Assembly (NCBI GenBank): GCA_937983075.1
Contig: CALKAQ010000182.1
Span: forward strand, 1 to 6,066
Source: an uncultured bacterium
GTDB taxonomy: Bacteria > Bacillota > Limnochordia > DTU080 > JAAYLA01
Reading direction: 5' to 3'
Length of the DNA stretch: 6,066 nt
The position numbers and the translations under genes are program-made. Below the pieces are notes generated by a model. The model searched no databases, was not told the origin of the DNA, and saw only the letters and a list, made by a program, of their open reading frames with translations. Positions 1 through 5,928 of the stretch are shown in pieces. The number at the start of each line of letters is the position of its first letter. Position 1 is the first letter of the stretch.

Positions 1-65
1 CGCCGGATGCGCCGGTCCATGTAATCGAGGAAGCGGACGATGGCGGTTTGTTCGGGGAGGGGTGG
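1..65 (-). repeat. hsdS conserved-helix repeat, copy 2 (distal)
   Basis: These 65 bases match 652-716 with one mismatch (position 56 against 707). They encode the EQTAIVRFLDYMDRR helix that follows TRD2. The offset of 651 bases is 217 codons, so both copies are read in the same frame. The repeat may continue past the left edge. Confidence 0.95.
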
Positions 66-1199
66 AAGTGAGAAGTAGATACACTTGAATTCCTGTGCCC
101 GCAGACTCCATTGGTCTGACGTAATACCATACGACCATCGCTCGGCCTCGGAAGCGAAAAGAGGCGTACGAAGAAGAAAGTGCATGTAGCGAGGCAAGTT
201 TTCGGCGCTTCTTAACCGCAGGACGATGTAAGCCGGGCTCACAATCCCCCGGTAATCTGAGACGCCTACCGCCCCTTGCCAGGCTCGCATCTTGTTGTAT
301 ACCAAGTCACCCGGTTGAACGAGCTTGTAGTTAGACTTATCCTCGCTTGAGGAATCCTTCTTGGAACCGTCTGCGAGCAAGTCTGTCTGACGCACTACGC
401 CACGTTTGATCGTGACCGACAAGATCTGTTCGTTGGGATGGCGACGATCAATGATCTCGCAAAACACTGAGCGCCCGGGCAACACCTCCCAATGCTCCGG
501 CACCTTTCCCAGCCACTCCACGCCGGAATCTTTGTAGGCCGGATACGGCTCGCCGGTGCGGACGTCAATCTGCCCGGTGACGGCTTGGTGGATGAGGGCC
601 TGCTTGTACTCCTCCAGCAGCTTGATCAGCCGCTGCTTGGCGCGGATGTAGCGCCGGATGCGCCGGTCCATGTAATCGAGGAAGCGGACGATGGCGGTTT
701 GTTCGGAGAGGGGTGGGAGGGGGAACAACATTGCCCCGACGAACGCCCAATCGGCCCGAGGCATTTTGGCACCGTAAGTGGAGCTGTTTACAAAATCAAT
801 AGCTGGTGCCGATCGCAGAACCACTTCTAGATAGTGGGGTGCAACAACGGGGTTTGCTCGCAAGACAAAAAACTCACCGACGCAGACGCCACTCTGTTTG
901 GGACGAACAACCTTAGCAAGATATGGTCTGAGCTTTCCAAAAAGAACATCCCCGGCTCGGAAGCGCTTCACTTGACTGTCAAATTGTGCTTCTCCGGACG
1001 ACACCAACAGTCGACCTGTCCAACTCTCAACGTGCTCTAATGCTATGTAGAGATCCTCATCGCTCTTCGTACTCGTCTGCTCATTAATATGGTCGACTGC
1101 CGTCTTAAGCCGCCGCACCTCCCAATGCTCCGGCACCTTTCCCAGCCACTCCACGCCGGAGTCTTTGTACGCGGGGTAGGGCTTCAGCTTCTCGATCAT
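1..1199 (-). CDS. hsdS: Type I restriction-modification specificity subunit HsdS (3' end beyond window)
   Basis: HsdS chooses the DNA target for the HsdM methyltransferase and, when present, the HsdR translocase/nuclease. The frame is open for 399 codons from the ATG at 1199-1197 to the left edge with no stop, so the C-terminus is missing, probably only some tens of residues given the family's usual 400-450. The layout is two-fold. A conserved entry segment, YKDSGVEWLGKVPEHWEV, occurs at residues 11-28 and again at 222-239. TRD1 spans about 29-160 and contains GDVLFGKLRPYLAKV at 83-97. A conserved linker helix begins at EQTAIVRFLDYMDRR (166-180) and runs to about 210. TRD2 spans about 240-378 and contains GDLVYNKMRAWQGAVGV at 297-313. 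The second helix begins at E383 and is cut by the window edge. The start is fixed by the ATGA overlap with the upstream nuclease gene and a GGGGAGG site 7 bases before it. The two TRDs differ, so a bipartite asymmetric target is expected; the target sequence cannot be read from this. Confidence 0.95.
   Translation of the reverse strand, partial: MIEKLKPYPAYKDSGVEWLGKVPEHWEVRRLKTAVDHINEQTSTKSDEDLYIALEHVESWTGRLLVSSGEAQFDSQVKRFRAGDVLFGKLRPYLAKVVRPKQSGVCVGEFFVLRANPVVAPHYLEVVLRSAPAIDFVNSSTYGAKMPRADWAFVGAMLFPLPPLSEQTAIVRFLDYMDRRIRRYIRAKQRLIKLLEEYKQALIHQAVTGQIDVRTGEPYPAYKDSGVEWLGKVPEHWEVLPGRSVFCEIIDRRHPNEQILSVTIKRGVVRQTDLLADGSKKDSSSEDKSNYKLVQPGDLVYNKMRAWQGAVGVSDYRGIVSPAYIVLRLRSAENLPRYMHFLLRTPLFASEAERWSYGITSDQWSLRAQEFKCIYFSLPPLPEQTAIVRFLDYMDRRIR
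483..536 (-). repeat. hsdS TRD-entry repeat, copy 2 (before TRD2)
   Basis: These 54 bases match 1116-1169 with one mismatch (528 against 1161), and similarity tails off beyond 536. They encode YKDSGVEWLGKVPEHWEV before TRD2. The offset of 633 bases is 211 codons, so the frame is kept. Confidence 0.95.
652..716 (-). repeat. hsdS conserved-helix repeat, copy 1 (central)
   Basis: This is the partner of 1-65, identical except at one base. It encodes the start of the central conserved helix between TRD1 and TRD2. Recombination between the copies would remove TRD2 and keep the frame. Confidence 0.95.
1116..1169 (-). repeat. hsdS TRD-entry repeat, copy 1 (N-terminal)
   Basis: This is the partner of 483-536. 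It encodes residues 11-28 of HsdS just before TRD1, with the same protein sequence in both copies. Recombination between the two would delete TRD1 plus the linker and place TRD2 behind the N-terminus in frame. Confidence 0.95.
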
Positions 1200-3298
1200 G
1201 ACGCGGCCTCCCCGTTCTCCATCTGTTTCTCGAATGCCTGCCGCACGAGACCCATCACATAGGGCAGATCATCCAACCTGCTGAGGCCGACTTCGACATC
1301 TCCATTGCCCCAGCGCCCGAGGTCGGATACGTCTTTGCACAGGCCGCGCGGATCGTGGACTTCGTGGAATTTCATGTTAAGCGAGAGGCGCAGCCGTTTC
1401 TTCTGCGGCACCACGTCTACAAAGTTGGTCTCGGCCTTATAAGCCACGTAGAGCTTAAGAAACTCCTCGGTCACGCAAGGATCGAGCGCCAGCACCTCCT
1501 TGCGGAAGGCCTCGAACAGCTCCCTCATCGGTCCGGACAAGAGGTACGGGTGGTCCTCGATGGTGTAGGTCGGCTTGGCGGCAGGTTTCTTCCGATAGCG
1601 CTCGAGCACTTCATCCGGCAGAGTAGGTGCCGGCCACACTTCAAGCGCCAGCTTGGCCAGCCGGTCGGCTCGGGCCTGGATCGCCTCCTCGTTCCAAACC
1701 TCAACCGCACCCAACCCCTGATTGAGGCGCAGGGGACTCTCGCGAAAGCCACCGGGCATGTCGCGCTTTTCGGGGAAGGGCCGGTCGCTGTACTCGGAGT
1801 TGTACCCGGTCAGCGTGAGATTGCCGAGGGTGTGCAGCCACGTCTCCTGGACTTTCTTCCAGTTTGGACCAAGCGCTTTTTGCCATTCGGGCGAAAGGTT
1901 CTCGTTCTGCGGCAAGATGTGCTCAATCGTGTACTCATCAACCGGCACAGGCTCCTTGCGGCCGTAGTTTTCGATTCGCCTGAGCCAGTAGGAGCGGCTG
2001 CGGAAGTTGTATAGGTCGCGCCTTTTCAGCTCGCGCTCGAACTCTTCGTCGCGCGGAAAGCGCCGGTACGACGGAAGCGACAGAAAGTGTGCCTCGATGC
2101 TCTCAAGATAGCGATTCTTATCCAGTGCGCGTCGGAATGTGGCAAAGGTCTTATTGAGCGAGTTCGTTGGAATACTGCAGACCGCGCGGCGAAACACGTA
2201 CGACTCGACAAGCCGCACGGCGCGGAGCAGGTCCTTTTTCGGCAGCAGACCTTGCCTGTAGTCATCGTAGAGTTCGAGCAAGAACGGCCAGGCGACGTCC
2301 ACCTTGAGTTCGCGCAGATCACGGAATGCAGCTCCCAGTTCCTTGTCCTGCTCCTGCCCGAGCGCCATGGCACAGTAATAGTTGGCGAAGCGGTGGATAT
2401 CGGCCACCAAGGCGTCGACGCCTTTCTCTGCCACGTCGGGGCGGCGCGCGTACGCCTTGAAGGTCTCGTAGACGTCCTCTTTTCTTGGAATTTCGCCGAT
2501 GCGCATCGTCAGATAGTGACGCATGAAGGCGTCAAAGTGGCTGCCGTAGGCTTCCTGACCGAAGGCGCGCTCCATCGGTCGCCAGTAGTCCCTGTAGAGG
2601 CGAGTCTGATGTTCGGGCTCGAGCCCCATGAGTATAAAGTTGCGAATGAGGTCCGCCTGAGTGAGGTCGAGGCCCGTTGAGTTCATGCTCTCGAAAATGA
2701 GTTGCGGATTATCCTGGCCACGGGTCAGCGCGATATCTACGATGACCAGCTTGGCGAGGCCGTGACAGAGGACGGAGAGATCGTCGCCGAGGGCAGCGAC
2801 CTGTTCTTTGAAGAACTCGAAATTTTGAGCGACGCGCACCGAATGCTCCGCCGGAAGTTCCTTTTGGCTTACGATGGCGTTCAGGGTGTCGCGGTCGGTC
2901 TCGGTAAGGAGCAGCTTGTAGGCTCGGTCACCTTCCTCTAACGGGTTCATCAGGTAGTAGCTGCGAATCTTCTTGGCCGAGAAGCCTTCCACCGGTTCCC
3001 GGTCGCCAACGCGCCGCGCCAAGGCTTCGAGCAGGAGCGAAATCGAGGTCAGTCGTTGCTGACCATCGATCACCAGCAGGCGAGATTGGCTCGTGACCTG
3101 GTAGATACCGTCCTCGATATAGACAATCGAGCCCACGAAGTGAGCGGCGACATCTTCGCTGGAGCCGGCACGTATGATATCGTCCCAAAGTTGCCGGCAC
3201 TGGCGCTCGGTCCATGAATATTGTCGCTGGTAAATGGGAATAATGAACTGCGGCGATTTCCTCAAGAAGTCAAGGAATTTCGCTTCGGTGGCCTTCAT
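1196..3298 (-). CDS. GmrSD-like DUF262/DUF1524 (HNH) nuclease with C-terminal DUF5655-like domain
   Basis: This 700-residue protein joins the GmrS-like and GmrD-like parts in one chain. The N-terminal DUF262 domain (about 5-230) shows IPIYQRQYSW at 20-29, the ParB/Srx-type nucleotide-site motif DGQQR at 78-82 and FESMNSTGLDLTQADLIRN at 202-220. The DUF1524 His-Me finger nuclease region (about 420-560) shows EHILPQ with candidate catalytic H460 and P463, then LHTLGNLTLTGYNSEYSD (488-505) with N493 and N500, and K511 beyond it. The key residues appear intact. Residues about 585-692 resemble the DUF5655 domain. Characterised family members (GmrSD, BrxU, SspE) are nucleotide-stimulated nucleases that restrict phage DNA, often sensing DNA modification; the substrate here is unknown. 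It lies between hsdM and hsdS, overlapping each by 4 bases. Such DUF262 genes are known as extra genes in type I loci, so the role is probably accessory defence within the same operon. Confidence 0.9.
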   Translation of the reverse strand: MKATEAKFLDFLRKSPQFIIPIYQRQYSWTERQCRQLWDDIIRAGSSEDVAAHFVGSIVYIEDGIYQVTSQSRLLVIDGQQRLTSISLLLEALARRVGDREPVEGFSAKKIRSYYLMNPLEEGDRAYKLLLTETDRDTLNAIVSQKELPAEHSVRVAQNFEFFKEQVAALGDDLSVLCHGLAKLVIVDIALTRGQDNPQLIFESMNSTGLDLTQADLIRNFILMGLEPEHQTRLYRDYWRPMERAFGQEAYGSHFDAFMRHYLTMRIGEIPRKEDVYETFKAYARRPDVAEKGVDALVADIHRFANYYCAMALGQEQDKELGAAFRDLRELKVDVAWPFLLELYDDYRQGLLPKKDLLRAVRLVESYVFRRAVCSIPTNSLNKTFATFRRALDKNRYLESIEAHFLSLPSYRRFPRDEEFERELKRRDLYNFRSRSYWLRRIENYGRKEPVPVDEYTIEHILPQNENLSPEWQKALGPNWKKVQETWLHTLGNLTLTGYNSEYSDRPFPEKRDMPGGFRESPLRLNQGLGAVEVWNEEAIQARADRLAKLALEVWPAPTLPDEVLERYRKKPAAKPTYTIEDHPYLLSGPMRELFEAFRKEVLALDPCVTEEFLKLYVAYKAETNFVDVVPQKKRLRLSLNMKFHEVHDPRGLCKDVSDLGRWGNGDVEVGLSRLDDLPYVMGLVRQAFEKQMENGEAAS
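1207..1213 (-). promoter_or_regulatory. Ribosome-binding site of hsdS
   Basis: GGGGAGG on the minus strand lies 7 bases before the hsdS ATG at 1199-1197, inside the last codons of the nuclease gene. Together with the ATGA stop/start overlap it fixes the hsdS start and predicts coupled translation. Confidence 0.8.
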
Positions 3299-5322
3299 CG
3301 TTGCCCGCCTCCCAAAATCTCTTCCAACAACCCTTTCGACTCTTTCTCCACCGCCAGCAGGTCGGCCCGGATTTCCTCCAGACTGCGGAGAGCCTTGGGC
3401 TTGTAGAAGTAGCGGTTAAAGTTGATTTCGTAGCCCACCTTGACGCTTGCCGGATCGTACCAGGCGTCCGGCGCATAGGGCAGGACTTCGCGGCGCAGAA
3501 ACGTTTCGATGGCTGCGCGTTGATCTTCCGGGCTTGGCAGGTAACCGGGCTGATGGCAGGCCTGGCACTCAAGGAACGGGATTTGCTCGCTGTCGCGCAA
3601 CTCTTTGTCCGGTTCATACTCCACCACGCGTCGCTTGCCGCCGATGACAACCTCAAACAGCCCGCGCAGCGGGTCGGGCGCCGTGCCGGGCTTGTGGATT
3701 TTTTTGATCACCGGCGGTGCGTCGTCGGCACGTTCGCAGGTTTCTTTGAGCTTCTTGATCTCGGCGGCCTTGTAGGCGCGCTCGGGGTCGATACCTTTCA
3801 GGCGCAGGGGGCGCTCCACCGTCACTTTCCAATAGCCAAAGGCCGCGTTGGGGAAGATCTTGGACTGCTCGGTCTCCTTGAATTGGAGGAAGGTGTCGAG
3901 GACGCGGCGGATGTCCGCTTCGGACAGCTCGCAGTTCTTCTTGCCCAGGTTCTTGCGCAAAGGCGTGTACCACTGCGTGGCGTCAATGAGTTGCACATAC
4001 CCTTTGCGGTGGTGAGGCTTGCGGTTCGTCAGTACCCAGATATACGTGGCGATGCCGGTGTTGTAAAACATGTTGAGCGGCAGGGCGACAATGGCCTCGA
4101 GCCAGTCGTTCTCGATGATCCAGCGGCGGATATTGCTTTCGCCCTGGCCGGCGTCCCCCGTAAACAGCGACGAGCCGTTGTGCACCTCGGCGATGCGACT
4201 GCCGAGCGGGGTGTCGTGCTTCATCTTGGAAAGCATGTTCACGAGGAACAGCATCTGGCCGTCGCTGGTGCGGGTGATCAGCGAAAGCTCCTCGCCCCGG
4301 TGCTGCACGACAAAGCGGGGATCCTTGATGCCAGTCTTGCCGCCCATCCGTTCCAGGTCACTCTTCCAGCTCTTCCCGTAGGGCGGGTTGGAAAGCATGA
4401 AGTCGAAGGTGCGACCGGGGAAGGCGTCGTTGGACAGGGTCGAATGCTCCGGCCCGCCGACGATGTTGTCGGCGGCGTCACCCTCCCCCTTGAGCAAAAG
4501 GTCGGCTTTGCAAATGGCGTAGGTCTCGGCGTTGATCTCCTGGCCGAAAAGGTGCACCGAGACTTGTTTGCCCCGCTGGCGGGCCAGTTCGAGCAAGGTC
4601 TCTTCAGCGACCGTCAGCATGCCGCCCGTGCCGCAGGCGCCGTCGTAGAGTAGATACGTGCCCGATTCGATCTGATCGGCGATCGGTTCAAAGATAAGCC
4701 GGGCCATCAGTTTGACGGCGTCACGGGGCGTCCAGTGCTCGCCGGCCTCCTCGTTGTTCTCCTCATTGAAGCGGCGCACCAACTCCTCGAAGATGGTGCC
4801 CATGGCGTGATTGTCGAGGCCGGGCAGCCGGACGGTGCCGTCGCTGTTGAGGACAGGATAAGGACTCAGGTTGATGGACGGATCGAGGAACTTCTCGATG
4901 AGCGTGCCCAGGGCGTCGGCTTTGGCCAGACGTGGGATCTGGTTGCGGAATTCAAAGTTGTCGATGATCTCTTGGACATTGGGCGAAAAGCCGTCCAGGT
5001 AGTCTCGAAAGTCCGCCTCGAGCTGCTGGCGACTGCCGCGCGCGCGAAGGTCGCGCAATGTGAACTTTGACGTGTTGTAGAAAGCTTGGCCTGCCGCCTG
5101 GCGCAGCGCGGCATCCTGATTCACGATGCCCGCCTTATCGAGCGACGCTTTCATGTCGAGCACGGCTTGCTTGGTGGGCTCCAAAACTGCGTCGAGCCGT
5201 CGGATCACGGTCATGGGCAGAATTACGTCGCGGTACTTACCGCGCACGTAAAGATCGCGCAATACATCATCGGCGATGCCCCAAATGAAGTTGGTGATCC
5301 AGTTCAGTTGAGATGCTTCCAT
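3295..5322 (-). CDS. hsdM: Type I restriction-modification DNA adenine-N6 methyltransferase HsdM
   Basis: HsdM transfers a methyl group from S-adenosylmethionine to adenine N6 at the site chosen by HsdS, normally as an M2S1 complex. The 675-residue protein has an N-terminal HsdM_N helical domain (about 5-165), then the N6 methyltransferase fold. Visible motifs are GEHWTPRDAVKLM (194-206, TPR at 198-200), the SAM-binding motif I DGACGTGGML (227-236), acidic E262 in FGQE, and the catalytic motif IV SNPPYG (311-316). The C-terminal part (about 500-675) ends in a charged helix (about 645-670) likely to contact HsdS. It carries a small segment with CQACH at 586-590. The start MEASQLNWITNFIWGIADD matches the usual family start and has an AAGGAG site upstream. 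The same frame stays open for 154 more codons to an ATG at 5784, but that extension resembles no HsdM sequence. It is the first gene of the operon; its TGA overlaps the next ATG. Confidence 0.96.
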   Translation of the reverse strand: MEASQLNWITNFIWGIADDVLRDLYVRGKYRDVILPMTVIRRLDAVLEPTKQAVLDMKASLDKAGIVNQDAALRQAAGQAFYNTSKFTLRDLRARGSRQQLEADFRDYLDGFSPNVQEIIDNFEFRNQIPRLAKADALGTLIEKFLDPSINLSPYPVLNSDGTVRLPGLDNHAMGTIFEELVRRFNEENNEEAGEHWTPRDAVKLMARLIFEPIADQIESGTYLLYDGACGTGGMLTVAEETLLELARQRGKQVSVHLFGQEINAETYAICKADLLLKGEGDAADNIVGGPEHSTLSNDAFPGRTFDFMLSNPPYGKSWKSDLERMGGKTGIKDPRFVVQHRGEELSLITRTSDGQMLFLVNMLSKMKHDTPLGSRIAEVHNGSSLFTGDAGQGESNIRRWIIENDWLEAIVALPLNMFYNTGIATYIWVLTNRKPHHRKGYVQLIDATQWYTPLRKNLGKKNCELSEADIRRVLDTFLQFKETEQSKIFPNAAFGYWKVTVERPLRLKGIDPERAYKAAEIKKLKETCERADDAPPVIKKIHKPGTAPDPLRGLFEVVIGGKRRVVEYEPDKELRDSEQIPFLECQACHQPGYLPSPEDQRAAIETFLRREVLPYAPDAWYDPASVKVGYEINFNRYFYKPKALRSLEEIRADLLAVEKESKGLLEEILGGGQR
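3308..3313 (-). promoter_or_regulatory. Ribosome-binding site of the GmrSD-like gene
   Basis: GGGAGG on the minus strand lies 9 bases before the ATG at 3298-3296, within the codons for the C-terminal GGGQR region of HsdM. It supports this start and, with the ATGA overlap, reinitiation by ribosomes finishing hsdM. Confidence 0.75.
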
Positions 5323-5334
5323 TGGTTGCCTTTT

Positions 5335-5340
5335 CTCCTT
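5335..5340 (-). promoter_or_regulatory. Ribosome-binding site of hsdM
   Basis: AAGGAG on the minus strand lies 12 bases before the ATG at 5322-5320. The spacing is on the long side, but the purine run continues (AAAAGG) closer to the start. It is the main sequence evidence, besides the family N-terminus, for choosing this ATG over the in-frame ATG at 5784. Confidence 0.7.
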
Positions 5341-5689
5341 ATCTCGCAGTAGCGGGCACGGGCGGCCAGCGCTCGATAAGCACGCCGAAGAAGAGATAAC
5401 CTTGTCTCGAGGCTTTACACTGGAGCCATTCCAGTCACTATTGTCGAGCAAAACCAGCTCGCATTCTGCTTCCCTCACGCTTTCTCCGACAAAACGCGAC
5501 AGGTTAACAGTCCGCCCGCGTTCGATCAGGCCCAGCACCCGACAGGACCGCTCCAGATTAACCGTAACAAGGGACGCGCACGCATCCTCGGAAGCGGACG
5601 TCTTCCTCCTCCTGAATTGCCACCGTTCAAAAGCTCCCCCATGCCCGCACTTAATTGTTATCGGATCATGCCTCGTCTCGAAGATATAG

Positions 5690-5716
5690 TTTATATTTCC
5701 ATGCAATTTATGTCTA
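5690..5716 (-). promoter_or_regulatory. Candidate promoter of the hsd operon (weak)
   Basis: On the minus strand TAGACA (5716-5711) is followed after 15 bases by TATAAA (5695-5690), inside the most AT-rich patch of the window. Hexamer matches are fair but the spacing is short of the usual 17. It would give a leader of about 360 bases before hsdM. No operator-like palindrome was identified around it. Confidence 0.3.
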
Positions 5717-5828
5717 CATTTTCTCCCACGGTTCTTAATCTGACTCGGAGGCTTGCCGCGACCTGGGTGGCCCGGGAAGAACACCCGTTCCCTCTAAATC
5801 CTCCCCTTTAGCGCTCAAAGTACCGAGC

Positions 5829-5856
5829 GACGTACACCGACTCAAACATGTGTCAA
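5829..5856 (-). promoter_or_regulatory. Outward -35 hexamer at the IS end with a poor -10
   Basis: The terminal six bases of the element read TTGACA on the minus strand (5856-5851), a perfect -35 box directed toward hsdM. At 16 bases the flank offers only TACGTC (5834-5829), a weak -10. Outward -35 boxes at IS21-family ends are known to build promoters with suitable adjoining sequence. Activity here is uncertain. Confidence 0.35.
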
Positions 5857-5925
5857 GGCCGGAACGAAATGCCCCAAGACCGTCGGAGCAAAGTTCCCCA
5901 AAAACGCCGGTTTGAAAAATCCCCA
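5857..5925 (-). repeat. Three 24-base-spaced terminal repeats of the insertion sequence
   Basis: Units start at 5857, 5881 and 5905, each about 21 bases. On the minus strand each has a GGGG core, an A/T-rich middle and a CCGGC or CGACG end (for example TTGGGGAACTTTGCTCCGACG). The regular spacing, slightly over two helical turns, fits transposase-binding sites at an IS end. Confidence 0.65.
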
Positions 5926-5928
5926 GCC

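Larger units (their letters stand above)
5323..5850. other. Leader/intergenic region upstream of hsdM
   Basis: About 530 bases separate the insertion-sequence end from the hsdM start. I recognise no gene here. The hsdM frame is open to an ATG at 5784 and a plus-strand frame is open at 5402-5689, but neither translation resembles a known family. Contents I can point to are an AT-rich patch at about 5650-5720 with a weak minus-strand promoter-like sequence, and a 7-base inverted repeat (5339-5345 with 5393-5399) whose one arm reaches into the hsdM ribosome-binding site. No terminator with a T-run was seen. Confidence 0.6.

Noticed and set aside
1..716. Direct repeats as a CRISPR array or tandem repeat locus
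   Set aside because: There are only two copies of each, more than 600 bases apart, and they encode the well-known duplicated conserved regions of HsdS.
492..1040. Plus-strand frames at 492-830 and 834-1040
   Set aside because: They are antisense to hsdS, whose minus-strand frame is continuous with conserved motifs in both halves.
1..1199. Broken or frameshifted hsdS
   Set aside because: Codon-by-codon reading from 1199 to 1 shows no stop and both halves stay in register; the gene is cut only by the window edge.
1355..2680. Long plus-strand frames (1355-2014 and 2087-2680) opposite the GmrSD-like gene
   Set aside because: Both are antisense to the conserved nuclease codons, have no recognisable domain and no ribosome-binding context that stands out.
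3526..3542. CxxCH haem-binding motif (CQACH) in HsdM
   Set aside because: HsdM is cytoplasmic with no signal peptide or cytochrome context, so covalent haem attachment is not plausible.
3301..4653. Plus-strand open frame of 450 codons opposite hsdM
   Set aside because: It lies wholly antisense to a confidently identified hsdM, shows no family motif and is rich in Val, Leu, Gly and Arg as expected from the complement of a GC-rich gene.
5402..5689. Plus-strand frame of 95 codons in the leader
   Set aside because: No recognisable family, Ser/Arg-rich composition and overlap with an equally unsupported minus-strand frame; insufficient for a gene call.
5774..5792. Short inverted repeat GGGAA/TTCCC near 5780 as a terminator
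   Set aside because: The stem is only 5 bases with a 9-base loop and no following T-run on either strand.
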